From positions 1 through 5,572 of the forward strand of contig JAKAVW010000215.1 of assembly GCA_021827445.1 (NCBI GenBank): a stretch of DNA of 5,572 bases, written 5' to 3'. Of the stretch, positions 1 to 5,572 are shown one piece after another (position 1 is the first letter of the stretch; each line of letters opens with the position of its first letter). The translations under genes and the position numbers were made by a program. The notes below the pieces were generated by a model. The model did no database searches and had not been told where the DNA came from. It was given only the letters and a program-made list of their open reading frames with translations. The DNA comes from Pseudomonadota bacterium. GTDB lineage: Bacteria > Pseudomonadota > Gammaproteobacteria > Acidithiobacillales > Acidithiobacillaceae.

Positions 1-72
1 CGTTACTTGGATCGGTCATTGCTGGTACCGACCCTGGAGCGCATCGACGCGGCTTTCTTCAAGGGCTTGTGA
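1..72 (+). CDS. C-terminal end of an upstream gene, probably DISARM drmB (partial)
   Basis: The first frame stays open from the window edge for 23 codons and ends at TGA 70-72. The peptide begins RYLDRSLL and ends FFKGL, which looks like an ordinary helical C-terminus. It stops one base before the ATG of the drmC-like gene, so the two are probably translationally coupled in one operon. In described DISARM loci the DUF1998 protein DrmB usually sits directly upstream of drmC, and this is the only reason for suggesting drmB. The 23 residues themselves hold no diagnostic motif. It could equally be another DISARM component or an unrelated gene. That a coding tail is present is fairly sure; its identity is an inference from position. 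Confidence 0.5.
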   Translation, partial: RYLDRSLLVPTLERIDAAFFKGL

Positions 73-73
73 C

Positions 74-838
74 ATGGAGAAGCTCTTGGACGCCGTCGCA
101 GCCGTGGTCTGTCTGGTCTCTCCAGAAAAGGCCCAGGCCATTGCCACCCGGATTCGCCAGACCAACGCCAGCAAAGCAGCCGGTGCGCTGTCGGGCGTGG
201 TCGGCACCCCCGCTGCCGCCGGGGTCATGGATCAGCTCATCAATGCTTGGCGAGCCACCTCTGTCAGCGCCGAGGAACTGACATTGATGCTGCTCGCCGC
301 CAGCCATGTCTTCACGAAGGCCGCGAATCAACAATCCACCGAACTGGTTTGGACAGGGCCGACGACACCCTTCGTCTCAGCTCGTCGAACGGAACAGGCG
401 TTACTGCAAGTCATCAACGCCGCTGAGCAGACCCTGTTCATCACCAGCTTTGTTGCCTATGACGTGTCGACCATCGTGATGGCGCTGAATGCGGCGAGCG
501 ATCGCGGGGTGATCATCTCCATGCTGCTCGAGCTGTCCCAGGACCACGGTGGCAGCATCACATGTGACGCAATAGGCAAGATGAGAATGCTGGTCCCCAC
601 CGCAAGACTCTATGCTTGGCGCGACAAGGCCGCCCCCTTCTCCGACGGGCGCGTCCATGCCAAAGTCGTCGTCGCTGACGGCAGGGTGTGTTTCATCACC
701 AGCGCGAACCTGACCGGGTATGCGATGGAAAAAAACATGGAGGCTGGGGTACTCATCTCGGGAGGGCACATTCCCAGGCTGCTGGGCGAACACCTACGGT
801 CCTTGGTCGACATGAAGGTGGTGTCGTCTTCAGTTTAA
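74..838 (+). CDS. drmC: DISARM phospholipase D-like protein DrmC
   Basis: This 254-residue protein is of usual size for DrmC, the PLD-fold core component of the DISARM anti-phage system. DrmC occurs with the helicase DrmA and the DUF1998 protein DrmB; its exact role in defence is not settled. Residues 1-100 are mainly helical with no recognised motif. Residues 105-250 form one PLD domain. Its HKD signature HAKVVVAD has H195, K197 and D202, followed by the family-typical SANLT (210-214) and NME (221-223). A single HKD copy implies that the active site forms in a homodimer. No signal peptide or membrane segment is visible, so it should be cytoplasmic. The ATG is preceded by AAGGG at 61-65, eight bases away, and lies one base after the previous stop, which supports this start. 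No gene follows on this side of the att site. A stand-alone PLD nuclease is the main alternative. Confidence 0.82.
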   Translation: MEKLLDAVAAVVCLVSPEKAQAIATRIRQTNASKAAGALSGVVGTPAAAGVMDQLINAWRATSVSAEELTLMLLAASHVFTKAANQQSTELVWTGPTTPFVSARRTEQALLQVINAAEQTLFITSFVAYDVSTIVMALNAASDRGVIISMLLELSQDHGGSITCDAIGKMRMLVPTARLYAWRDKAAPFSDGRVHAKVVVADGRVCFITSANLTGYAMEKNMEAGVLISGGHIPRLLGEHLRSLVDMKVVSSSV

Positions 839-1007
839 GCAGTGAAGGAAAGAGTGCATGGTGCAAATATGGTACATTGGCGGTACAGTAGCCATGCCAA
901 CGCGGCACAATGGAAAACATTATAAATCTAATTAAAATAACAGGATGGAACAAGTGTACACGAACACGCCCAATTCGCAACAATATAACTCTTTGAAATA
1001 TAACAAA
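839..1007. other. Gene-free AT-rich end of the island
   Basis: No convincing open reading frame or RNA lies between the drmC stop and the tRNA remnant. From about 910 the base composition is clearly richer in A and T than on either side. Short repeats are visible. GGTACA occurs twice in direct orientation at 871-876 and 882-887, 11 bases apart. A six-base inverted repeat, GCATGG (856-861) with CCATGC (892-897), encloses both copies. An eight-base palindrome GTGTACAC lies at 954-961. Such interiors of element ends often hold integrase arm sites or excisionase sites, but nothing here proves that. No stem followed by a T-run is seen, so the drmC terminator is not identified. Confidence 0.55.
856..897. 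repeat. Inverted repeat enclosing two direct GGTACA copies
   Basis: GCATGG at 856-861 is the exact reverse complement of CCATGC at 892-897. Inside the 30-base gap are two GGTACA copies at 871-876 and 882-887, separated by one helical turn. A shorter pair, TGGC (878-881) and GCCA (891-894), could form a competing hairpin. The layout suits a protein-binding site or a weak terminator of the DISARM operon. Repeats this short can also arise by chance. Confidence 0.25.
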
Positions 1008-1053
1008 ACTGAAAATCCTCGTGTCGGCGGTTCGATTCCGTCCCTGGGCACCA
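1008..1053 (+). other. 3' half of tRNA-Phe(GAA): att site of an integrated element
   Basis: The 46 bases fit canonical tRNA positions 31 to 76. They comprise the anticodon loop CTGAAAA with anticodon GAA at 1011-1013, the 3' side of the anticodon stem, the variable region GTGTC, and a T-arm. The T-stem GGCGG (1026-1030) pairs with CCGTC (1038-1042), including one G-T pair, around the loop TTCGATT. Then come the acceptor strand CCTGGGC (1043-1049), discriminator A and the encoded CCA (1051-1053). The sequence closely resembles proteobacterial tRNA-Phe genes. No matching acceptor strand GCCCAGG, D-arm or anticodon 5' stem lies upstream, where the DNA is AT-rich instead. It therefore cannot make a tRNA. 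Tyrosine integrases that insert into tRNA genes leave exactly such a 3' copy at the far end of the element. The strand places the element to the left and the native chromosome to the right. Confidence 0.85.
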
Positions 1054-1225
1054 TATAAAACGGCTAGTTACAAGAAGCCCCTTGACAATCCTCATGGGTA
1101 AAGGCGCAGGTTCGCGCGATCATCCCAGCCCAAACCCCTGCGGGAGCGCCCGGACGCAACGCCACCGGCCAGCCATGGGTAGAGGTTATCCGACAAAATA
1201 ACACATTAAAGTCCGATATTTTCAA

Positions 1226-1244
1226 GCCTCATGTGCCGTGAGGC
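1226..1244 (+). promoter_or_regulatory. Short hairpin upstream of the c-di-GMP gene
   Basis: GCCTCA (1226-1231) pairs perfectly with TGAGGC (1239-1244) across a seven-base loop. It lies six bases after the weak -10 candidate at 1215-1220 and about 80 bases before the start codon. If that promoter is real, the hairpin would be near the 5' end of the transcript, where it could stabilise the message or act as an operator at DNA level. No T-run follows directly, so it is not an intrinsic terminator. Its function is unproven. Confidence 0.25.
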
Positions 1245-1303
1245 CAGCCTCGACGCATTGCTTTTTCCGCCAATATCACCTAACTGGAGAAGAACGGTCC
1301 ATC

Positions 1304-1314
1304 AGGGGTAGGGG
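1304..1314 (+). promoter_or_regulatory. Ribosome binding site deciding the start at 1324
   Basis: Two AGGGG blocks lie in tandem at 1304-1308 and 1310-1314. The second is nine bases from the ATG at 1324. An in-frame TAG at 1309-1311 blocks any more upstream start in this frame, and the four codons between it and the ATG are not start codons. The next in-frame ATG, at 1390, has no purine-rich sequence before it. Confidence 0.6.
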
Positions 1315-1323
1315 TTTGGTTCC

Positions 1324-4300
1324 ATGATCCGTAGGCCCTCTCGCAACCAATTCTTTTGGACGAAGATCAGCCGATCTGTTATCCGCCTGATGTCCGCTGT
1401 TGCCAAACGACCGGAGCGGGCCATCCACGCTTTTTTTGTCGGCATTACCCTGTTGATCGTGGGATTTTTTATATCCAATACGATAAATGCCAGAAATGCC
1501 GCCCATGCTGTATTGCATGACAAAGCCGTAGAGACGGGGCATGTTGTCGCAGACGGGGTGGCGCATCAAATCCATGCCCATTTTCATGATCTGACGTTCC
1601 TTCGGGATACCTTCTTCCAAAAGGGATCTGGAACGCTGATTCCCGGCGTCAAAGCGCTGGCCGTTTTTACGGCTTTTCGCCAAACGCATCCGGACATCAT
1701 CGCCATCAATATTCAGGACCCTTCCGGCAGGCGCATCGTCTGGTCGAGTCAAAGGCAATCTTCCCGCCCCATTGCCCCGGACAAGGCGTTCCATGCGCTG
1801 CAAGACGATCCGGATCAATTTCTGGGGACACCATTTTTTGCCACGCGGGATCGGGCCTGGATACTGCCTCTGCGCGAACGCCTCAGGGATAACGAAGGTC
1901 GCGTGCTGGGTTTCATCGGATCTCCATTTCTCCTGTCAAGGATGAGCAGTATTCAGACCCCTCCGATGATCCAGGGGGTGGTCCTGAGCCTTCCCGATGG
2001 TAAGACGATATCCCTCTGGAAGAATGGGCACTGGGTCCCGCCAGGCACGCTTCTGCCCCGCCCCGTTGGTGAAATCACGACGTCCATACCGGGCTTGCCA
2101 TGGGTTGTTCATACCCAATGGGGTGCGGCAATGCTGGCTCATCTCTTCTGGGGGAACGAATGGCCTTATCTGCTGCTCACCTTCTTTCTGCTCCTGATCA
2201 CCGCAGCCACGGATACTGCCACCCAAATCGCCTATGCCCGTATCCGCCAACTGCATGCATATCAGGAGGCGGCGCTTCATATTCAACAATCACTCATCAA
2301 TCTCCAGGATCCAGAGGCAATGTATCGGCTGGTGGTGGACACCATCGTCGTAAGGACCAAAGCCATCGGTGCCTATGTGGCCCTTCCTGGGGCCAATGCG
2401 GAGTGGATGCGCATCACCGCTGCCTGTGCCGATGATGCTGATCTGCAGAAGTCCCTGGTGCAGATGAAGATTTCGCTGGATTCCACCCATTTGCCCTATG
2501 GCAATCTGCTCCCGGCGCGTTGTTTCCGCGAAAAAATATCGTTAGGGCCACTGGATCCCCAACAACATCCGGCGATGGCGGACATCCAGAATACCATCCC
2601 CGCGCTGCGCCGTGTGCGTAGCGTTATGGCCTATCCCATCTTCTTATCCGAGAATCTGGATCCCTTTGCCGTGCTCGTGATCGAAAGTGATACCCGGCAC
2701 CACTTCATTCCCGCCCTGCAAAATCTCCTCGCCCAGATGGTTCAATCCGTAGGTGCAGCACTCACGCAATCCAGGCACCACCAGCAACTGCAGCAACTCA
2801 CTCATTTCAGCGTACTTCTTGCCAGTGCCAATGAAGCCATCGCCCACATGGAGAACGAGGCGGATCTGTTGCGATCCCTCTGCGCACTGGCCGTCCAGCA
2901 CACGCATATACGGCTGGCGTGGATTGGTCGGCCGGATGAAAATGGCGTGTTTCAAAACCTTGCCGCTGCCGGAGCGGTGGACTACCTGGAGGGTATCTGC
3001 ATCTCGGCGTCCGCCGAATCTCCCGAGGGGCAAGGCCCGGCAGGCCAGTCCTGGCGCGATCAACAACCGGTTTATAACGCGTCATTCACCAAAGACCCGC
3101 ATATGAATCCCTGGGCGCAACGCGCTCAGGCCTTTGGGATGGGGGCGAACGCATCGCTACCCATTTACCGGGGCGGCAAGCTGTGGGCTGTCCTGGCGGT
3201 ATACCGTGGCGAAGAAAGCATTTTTGAAGCTGATCTCCAAAGGATTCTCGAAGATTTAGCCAAAGATGTGGGCTATGGATTGGATCGTCTGGATATTTTG
3301 CGCAAGGAACGGGAAGCCAACGCCTTCAACGAAGTGCTACTGAATCTACAAACTTCTGGTATCAACGTGACGCGCTATCCGGAACAGATTATCGAACGGG
3401 CCAATGCGCGAACGCTGGAGGTGTTCGAGGCCGCTTCCATGGCGGAGGTAGTAGGCCATTCGATACGAGAGTTTTTTTCAGAAGAAGAAACCTATGACCG
3501 GGTGAATGCCTATGCACAAACCGTTCTGGAAGAAGGTCACGGAGCACTCAGGGATGTGTCTTACTGCCGTATGGGTGGAAGAATCGTCTACATGGATCTT
3601 TTCGGCCAGCGACTGGACGAACCGGATGGCGTGAAACGTATCCTCTGGACCTGTGTGGATGTGACGGAGCGCCATCAGTTGATGCGTGAGCTGACACAGC
3701 AAGCCCTCTTCGATACGCTCACCGGTTTGCCCAATCGCCGTGCTCTGGATGCGGAACTGGAAAAGGCCATGGCCCGCGCCGATCGTCATGCATACCTTTT
3801 AGGCGTCGTCATGATGGATCTCGACGGCTTCAAGCTCATCAACGACACCTATGGCCACGAAGCCGGGGATCTGGTCTTGCAGACCATCGGCCAGCGTTTG
3901 CGGGAGGGGGTACGCCGCACGGACTTTGTGGCCCGTCTGGGCGGCGATGAGTTCGTTTTGCTCCTGGAGGACTGCACCTCCATGGAGGAGATCAACATTG
4001 CCCTGGAGAAGGTCGGGGATCTGGCCCGGCAACCTATTGATCTTCCTGATGGCAGCAGAGCCGGGATCGATCTCAGTGCCGGGATGTCCCTCTATCCTTT
4101 CGAGGGTACCAATAATCCGGATACGCTTCTCCGCTACGCCGATCAGGCGCTCTATAGCTGTAAGAGTCACAAGACGGATCGCTTGCATTTCTGGACCCTC
4201 TATGGGGAACCTGTGCCGCTGCGGCTGAACGCCGTCCAAAAACAGTTGCGGAATGGTGAACTGGTCGTCCATTACCAGCCCATTCTCGACACCCACTCCC

Positions 4301-5298
4301 ACCAGATCGTGGGGGTGGAGGCTTTGGCGCGGCTGCGGGACGAGGATGGGCAAATTCTTTATCCTGATGCGTTCCTGCCCCTGATCACGGTCGAAGACTC
4401 TACCGACCTCAGCAGGATGGTCCTTACCCAGGCATTGGCCGATCTGGCCGGGCTGGATGCCCTGGGATGGTCGCTCTGGGTATCCTTTAACGTGGCCCCG
4501 GAATCCGTCCACGACCGCTGCGTCCCCTGTCTGGCGGGAGTCATTGGAGCCGGCGGCATTGATCCCTCCCGAATCACGCTGGAAATCCTGGAGGGCAGCG
4601 ATTTCCTGGAGCGTAATGCCGCGTTATCCGTTTTGCACGACATCAAGGAACTGGGCGTTCGTCTCGCTCTGGACGACGTGGGCAGCGCTTACTCCTCACT
4701 GCTGCGTCTCAAGGAGTTGCCCATTGACGAGATCAAGCTGGATCAGGGCTTCATCCGCTCCCTGGAGGCGCGGCCCCAGGATTTGTATTTTGTCGCCGCC
4801 ATCCGGGATCTGGCGGTCGGTCTGGGGGTGGACCTGGTGGTGGAAGGGGTCGAAACCGACGACATTCTGGATGCAATTTCGGTTATGGGCATCCGGTTAT
4901 TGCAAGGCTATAGCATCGCCAGGCCCATGCCCGTGACGCAATTGCGGGGATTTCTCGCCCGGCATCCATCCTATCATCGACCGCATCCGACCAGCCTGCT
5001 CGGGCTTTATGCCAAACAGATATCCGACCAGGGGGCTTTGAAAAAGGTGATCCTCGATAGTCCGCAGTTGATCAATAGCGATGAATTGGCAGATGCTTCC
5101 TGTTGCGTCATGGATGAGCATATGCGGCGGCTGGGTCTTGCGGAAGATTCGCCCTTGTTTGGACTGCATCGGGAGGTCCATCGCGCCATCGCATCGTTGT
5201 TGAAGGCCCCCATTACGGGCGGTTGGGAAGCGGTGAATCAGACGCAAAAAGCGTTCGAGGATGGCTTGCTGGAAGCTTTCCAGAAAACGAAACGTTGA
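1324..5298 (+). CDS. Membrane-bound Cache-GAF-GAF-PAS-GGDEF-EAL cyclic-di-GMP cyclase/phosphodiesterase
   Basis: The protein has 1324 residues and should make and/or degrade cyclic di-GMP at the inner membrane. Membrane segments near 33-53 and 281-297 enclose a periplasmic Cache-like sensor (54-280). In the cytoplasm follow two GAF domains (about 315-485 and 490-658; the second has the GQGPAGQSWR signature), a PAS/PAC domain (665-785, ending DVTER), GGDEF (792-957), EAL (965-1205) and a CZB-like tail (1206-1324). The cyclase site GGDEF is at 873-877, with metal residue D832 and an I-site RRTD (864-867). The phosphodiesterase keeps EALAR (999-1003), N1056, E1087, D1117-D1118, K1138, E1174 and Q1194, so both activities look possible. 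Variants are EILE instead of EITE and DDVGSA instead of DDFGTG. The periplasmic side holds a histidine cluster (61-88). The gene stands alone with its own leader. Signal and net activity cannot be read from sequence. Confidence 0.93.
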   Translation: MIRRPSRNQFFWTKISRSVIRLMSAVAKRPERAIHAFFVGITLLIVGFFISNTINARNAAHAVLHDKAVETGHVVADGVAHQIHAHFHDLTFLRDTFFQKGSGTLIPGVKALAVFTAFRQTHPDIIAINIQDPSGRRIVWSSQRQSSRPIAPDKAFHALQDDPDQFLGTPFFATRDRAWILPLRERLRDNEGRVLGFIGSPFLLSRMSSIQTPPMIQGVVLSLPDGKTISLWKNGHWVPPGTLLPRPVGEITTSIPGLPWVVHTQWGAAMLAHLFWGNEWPYLLLTFFLLLITAATDTATQIAYARIRQLHAYQEAALHIQQSLINLQDPEAMYRLVVDTIVVRTKAIGAYVALPGANAEWMRITAACADDADLQKSLVQMKISLDSTHLPYGNLLPARCFREKISLGPLDPQQHPAMADIQNTIPALRRVRSVMAYPIFLSENLDPFAVLVIESDTRHHFIPALQNLLAQMVQSVGAALTQSRHHQQLQQLTHFSVLLASANEAIAHMENEADLLRSLCALAVQHTHIRLAWIGRPDENGVFQNLAAAGAVDYLEGICISASAESPEGQGPAGQSWRDQQPVYNASFTKDPHMNPWAQRAQAFGMGANASLPIYRGGKLWAVLAVYRGEESIFEADLQRILEDLAKDVGYGLDRLDILRKEREANAFNEVLLNLQTSGINVTRYPEQIIERANARTLEVFEAASMAEVVGHSIREFFSEEETYDRVNAYAQTVLEEGHGALRDVSYCRMGGRIVYMDLFGQRLDEPDGVKRILWTCVDVTERHQLMRELTQQALFDTLTGLPNRRALDAELEKAMARADRHAYLLGVVMMDLDGFKLINDTYGHEAGDLVLQTIGQRLREGVRRTDFVARLGGDEFVLLLEDCTSMEEINIALEKVGDLARQPIDLPDGSRAGIDLSAGMSLYPFEGTNNPDTLLRYADQALYSCKSHKTDRLHFWTLYGEPVPLRLNAVQKQLRNGELVVHYQPILDTHSHQIVGVEALARLRDEDGQILYPDAFLPLITVEDSTDLSRMVLTQALADLAGLDALGWSLWVSFNVAPESVHDRCVPCLAGVIGAGGIDPSRITLEILEGSDFLERNAALSVLHDIKELGVRLALDDVGSAYSSLLRLKELPIDEIKLDQGFIRSLEARPQDLYFVAAIRDLAVGLGVDLVVEGVETDDILDAISVMGIRLLQGYSIARPMPVTQLRGFLARHPSYHRPHPTSLLGLYAKQISDQGALKKVILDSPQLINSDELADASCCVMDEHMRRLGLAEDSPLFGLHREVHRAIASLLKAPITGGWEAVNQTQKAFEDGLLEAFQKTKR

Positions 5299-5302
5299 TG
5301 TG

Positions 5303-5320
5303 GGCAGCGGGGAATCTGCC
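5303..5320. terminator. Weak hairpin between convergent genes
   Basis: GGCAG (5303-5307) pairs with CTGCC (5316-5320) around an eight-base loop, starting five bases after the stop of the c-di-GMP gene. It overlaps the end of the minus-strand coiled-coil remnant by one base. Convergent genes often share a bidirectional hairpin terminator at such a point. No T-run follows on either strand, so termination is uncertain. Confidence 0.25.
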
Positions 5321-5545
5321 TAGTCTGCTAGTTCCAACCGCCGCTCGATGCGTTCCACGCGCGCGCCGAGATCATCGACGCGCACTTGTTGGCGATAGGG
5401 TAGGTGTCTTCCTGCAGCCGACGATGTCGCGGCGCAAACCAATGATTTGCTCCTCAACCCGAACCAGTCGATGTTTTATGTCCGAAAGCTCCGTGCGTGT
5501 CTCCGCACGGAAGCCAGCGACATCCTTACGAAGCGCCCGCAACAT
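5320..5545 (-). pseudogene. Frameshifted small coiled-coil protein gene
   Basis: On the minus strand, ATG 5545-5543 opens a frame beginning MLRALRKDVAGF. It continues with TELSDIKHRLVRVEEQ and GLRRDIV, a charged heptad-like helix, then turns into unrelated sequence and stops at 5372-5374 after 57 codons. Coiled-coil coding resumes in another frame just downstream: QVRVDDLGARVERIERRLE, ending at stop 5320-5322. Between them a third frame reads RLQEDTY, which fits the same helix. One base missing near GTCGGCTGCAG and about five extra bases near CCTAT would explain both shifts. Repaired, the product would be roughly 73 residues, a short soluble coiled-coil protein. I do not recognise the family. 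No clear Shine-Dalgarno precedes the ATG, and the window ends 27 bases upstream. A sequencing error or a truncated but functional 57-residue protein are alternatives. Confidence 0.5.
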
Positions 5546-5572
5546 ACTTGATAGTAAATTTTATCTGTGCCG

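Larger units (their letters stand above)
1054..1323. other. Non-coding leader between the att site and the c-di-GMP gene
   Basis: I see no supported gene in these 270 bases. A 35-codon frame at 1094-1201 lacks a Shine-Dalgarno sequence and recognisable content. CCGACA (1190-1195) and GATATT (1215-1220) each match a sigma-70 box at four of six positions, but the 19-base spacer is long, so they are only a weak promoter candidate for the gene at 1324. The hexamer TTGACA at 1082-1087 has no -10 partner at normal spacing. The weak stem GGCT (1062-1065) with AGCC (1076-1079), just after the tRNA remnant, is too short to call a terminator. By the att geometry this is native DNA that originally followed the intact tRNA-Phe gene. 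Confidence 0.5.

Noticed and set aside
1008..1053. A tRNA-Phe interrupted by an intron in the anticodon region.
   Set aside because: The break lies in the anticodon stem rather than in the loop. No 5' exon is found upstream; the preceding DNA runs into the drmC gene, and no group I intron core was noticed.
1..1053. A new defence system in the left part.
   Set aside because: The complete gene matches the known DISARM component DrmC well, and the window contains no other complete gene on the island side that could define something new.
1082..1087. TTGACA as a -35 box.
   Set aside because: The sequence 16-18 bases downstream is GC-rich with no -10-like hexamer.
1094..1201. A 35-codon frame on the plus strand starting MGKGAG.
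   Set aside because: No Shine-Dalgarno sequence precedes it, its composition is Pro/Arg-rich in the way of non-coding GC-rich DNA, and it matches no family I know.
1276..1818. A 180-codon minus-strand open frame.
   Set aside because: It runs opposite the membrane and sensor part of the large c-di-GMP gene, whose protein is clearly real. The opposite frame has no recognisable domain.
3799..4512. A 237-codon minus-strand open frame.
   Set aside because: It is the antisense of the GGDEF-EAL region. Codon bias of that GC-rich gene keeps the opposite strand open.
5320..5545. Programmed ribosomal frameshifting in the coiled-coil gene.
   Set aside because: Two shifts would be needed, and no slippery heptamer or stimulatory structure was noticed at the junctions. 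Mutational decay is simpler.
1..5572. CRISPR array or insertion sequence.
   Set aside because: No regularly spaced direct repeats, transposase-like frame or terminal inverted repeats were seen on either strand.

Overview
The window looks like proteobacterial DNA of moderately high GC. An Acidithiobacillus-like or other beta/gammaproteobacterial host is plausible. This rests on the tRNA-Phe sequence type and on the style of the large GGDEF/EAL protein, so the genus is a guess. The window appears to straddle the right-hand end of a tRNA-integrated genomic island and the core chromosome beside it.

Left part (1-1007), island side: the last 23 codons of an unidentified gene, probably drmB, stop one base before a complete drmC-like gene (74-838). 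DrmC is the phospholipase D-fold protein of the DISARM anti-phage system. It carries one complete HKD motif and has no further gene after it. An AT-rich, gene-free stretch (839-1007) follows.

Junction (1008-1053): a 46-base 3' half of a tRNA-Phe(GAA) gene, from the anticodon stem through the encoded CCA. No 5' half precedes it. This is the usual footprint of a tyrosine-recombinase element inserted in a tRNA gene, that is, the distal att site. The geometry puts the element to the left, together with DISARM, and the original chromosome to the right. The reconstituted tRNA-Phe and the integrase would be expected left of the window.

Right part (1054-5572), chromosome side: a non-coding leader of 270 bases, then one very large gene (1324-5298). 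It encodes a 1324-residue membrane-anchored cyclic-di-GMP enzyme. The domain order is TM, periplasmic Cache-like sensor, TM, GAF, GAF, PAS, GGDEF, EAL and a C-terminal domain resembling a degenerate CZB zinc-binding domain. Both catalytic domains keep their key residues, and the GGDEF domain has an intact I-site. Convergent to it, on the minus strand, is a small coiled-coil gene (5320-5545) that appears to be broken by frameshifts.

The two halves probably have no functional link. The left is mobile defence DNA and the right is resident signalling. I see no clearly new system. The most useful observation is the DISARM-bearing island boundary at tRNA-Phe.
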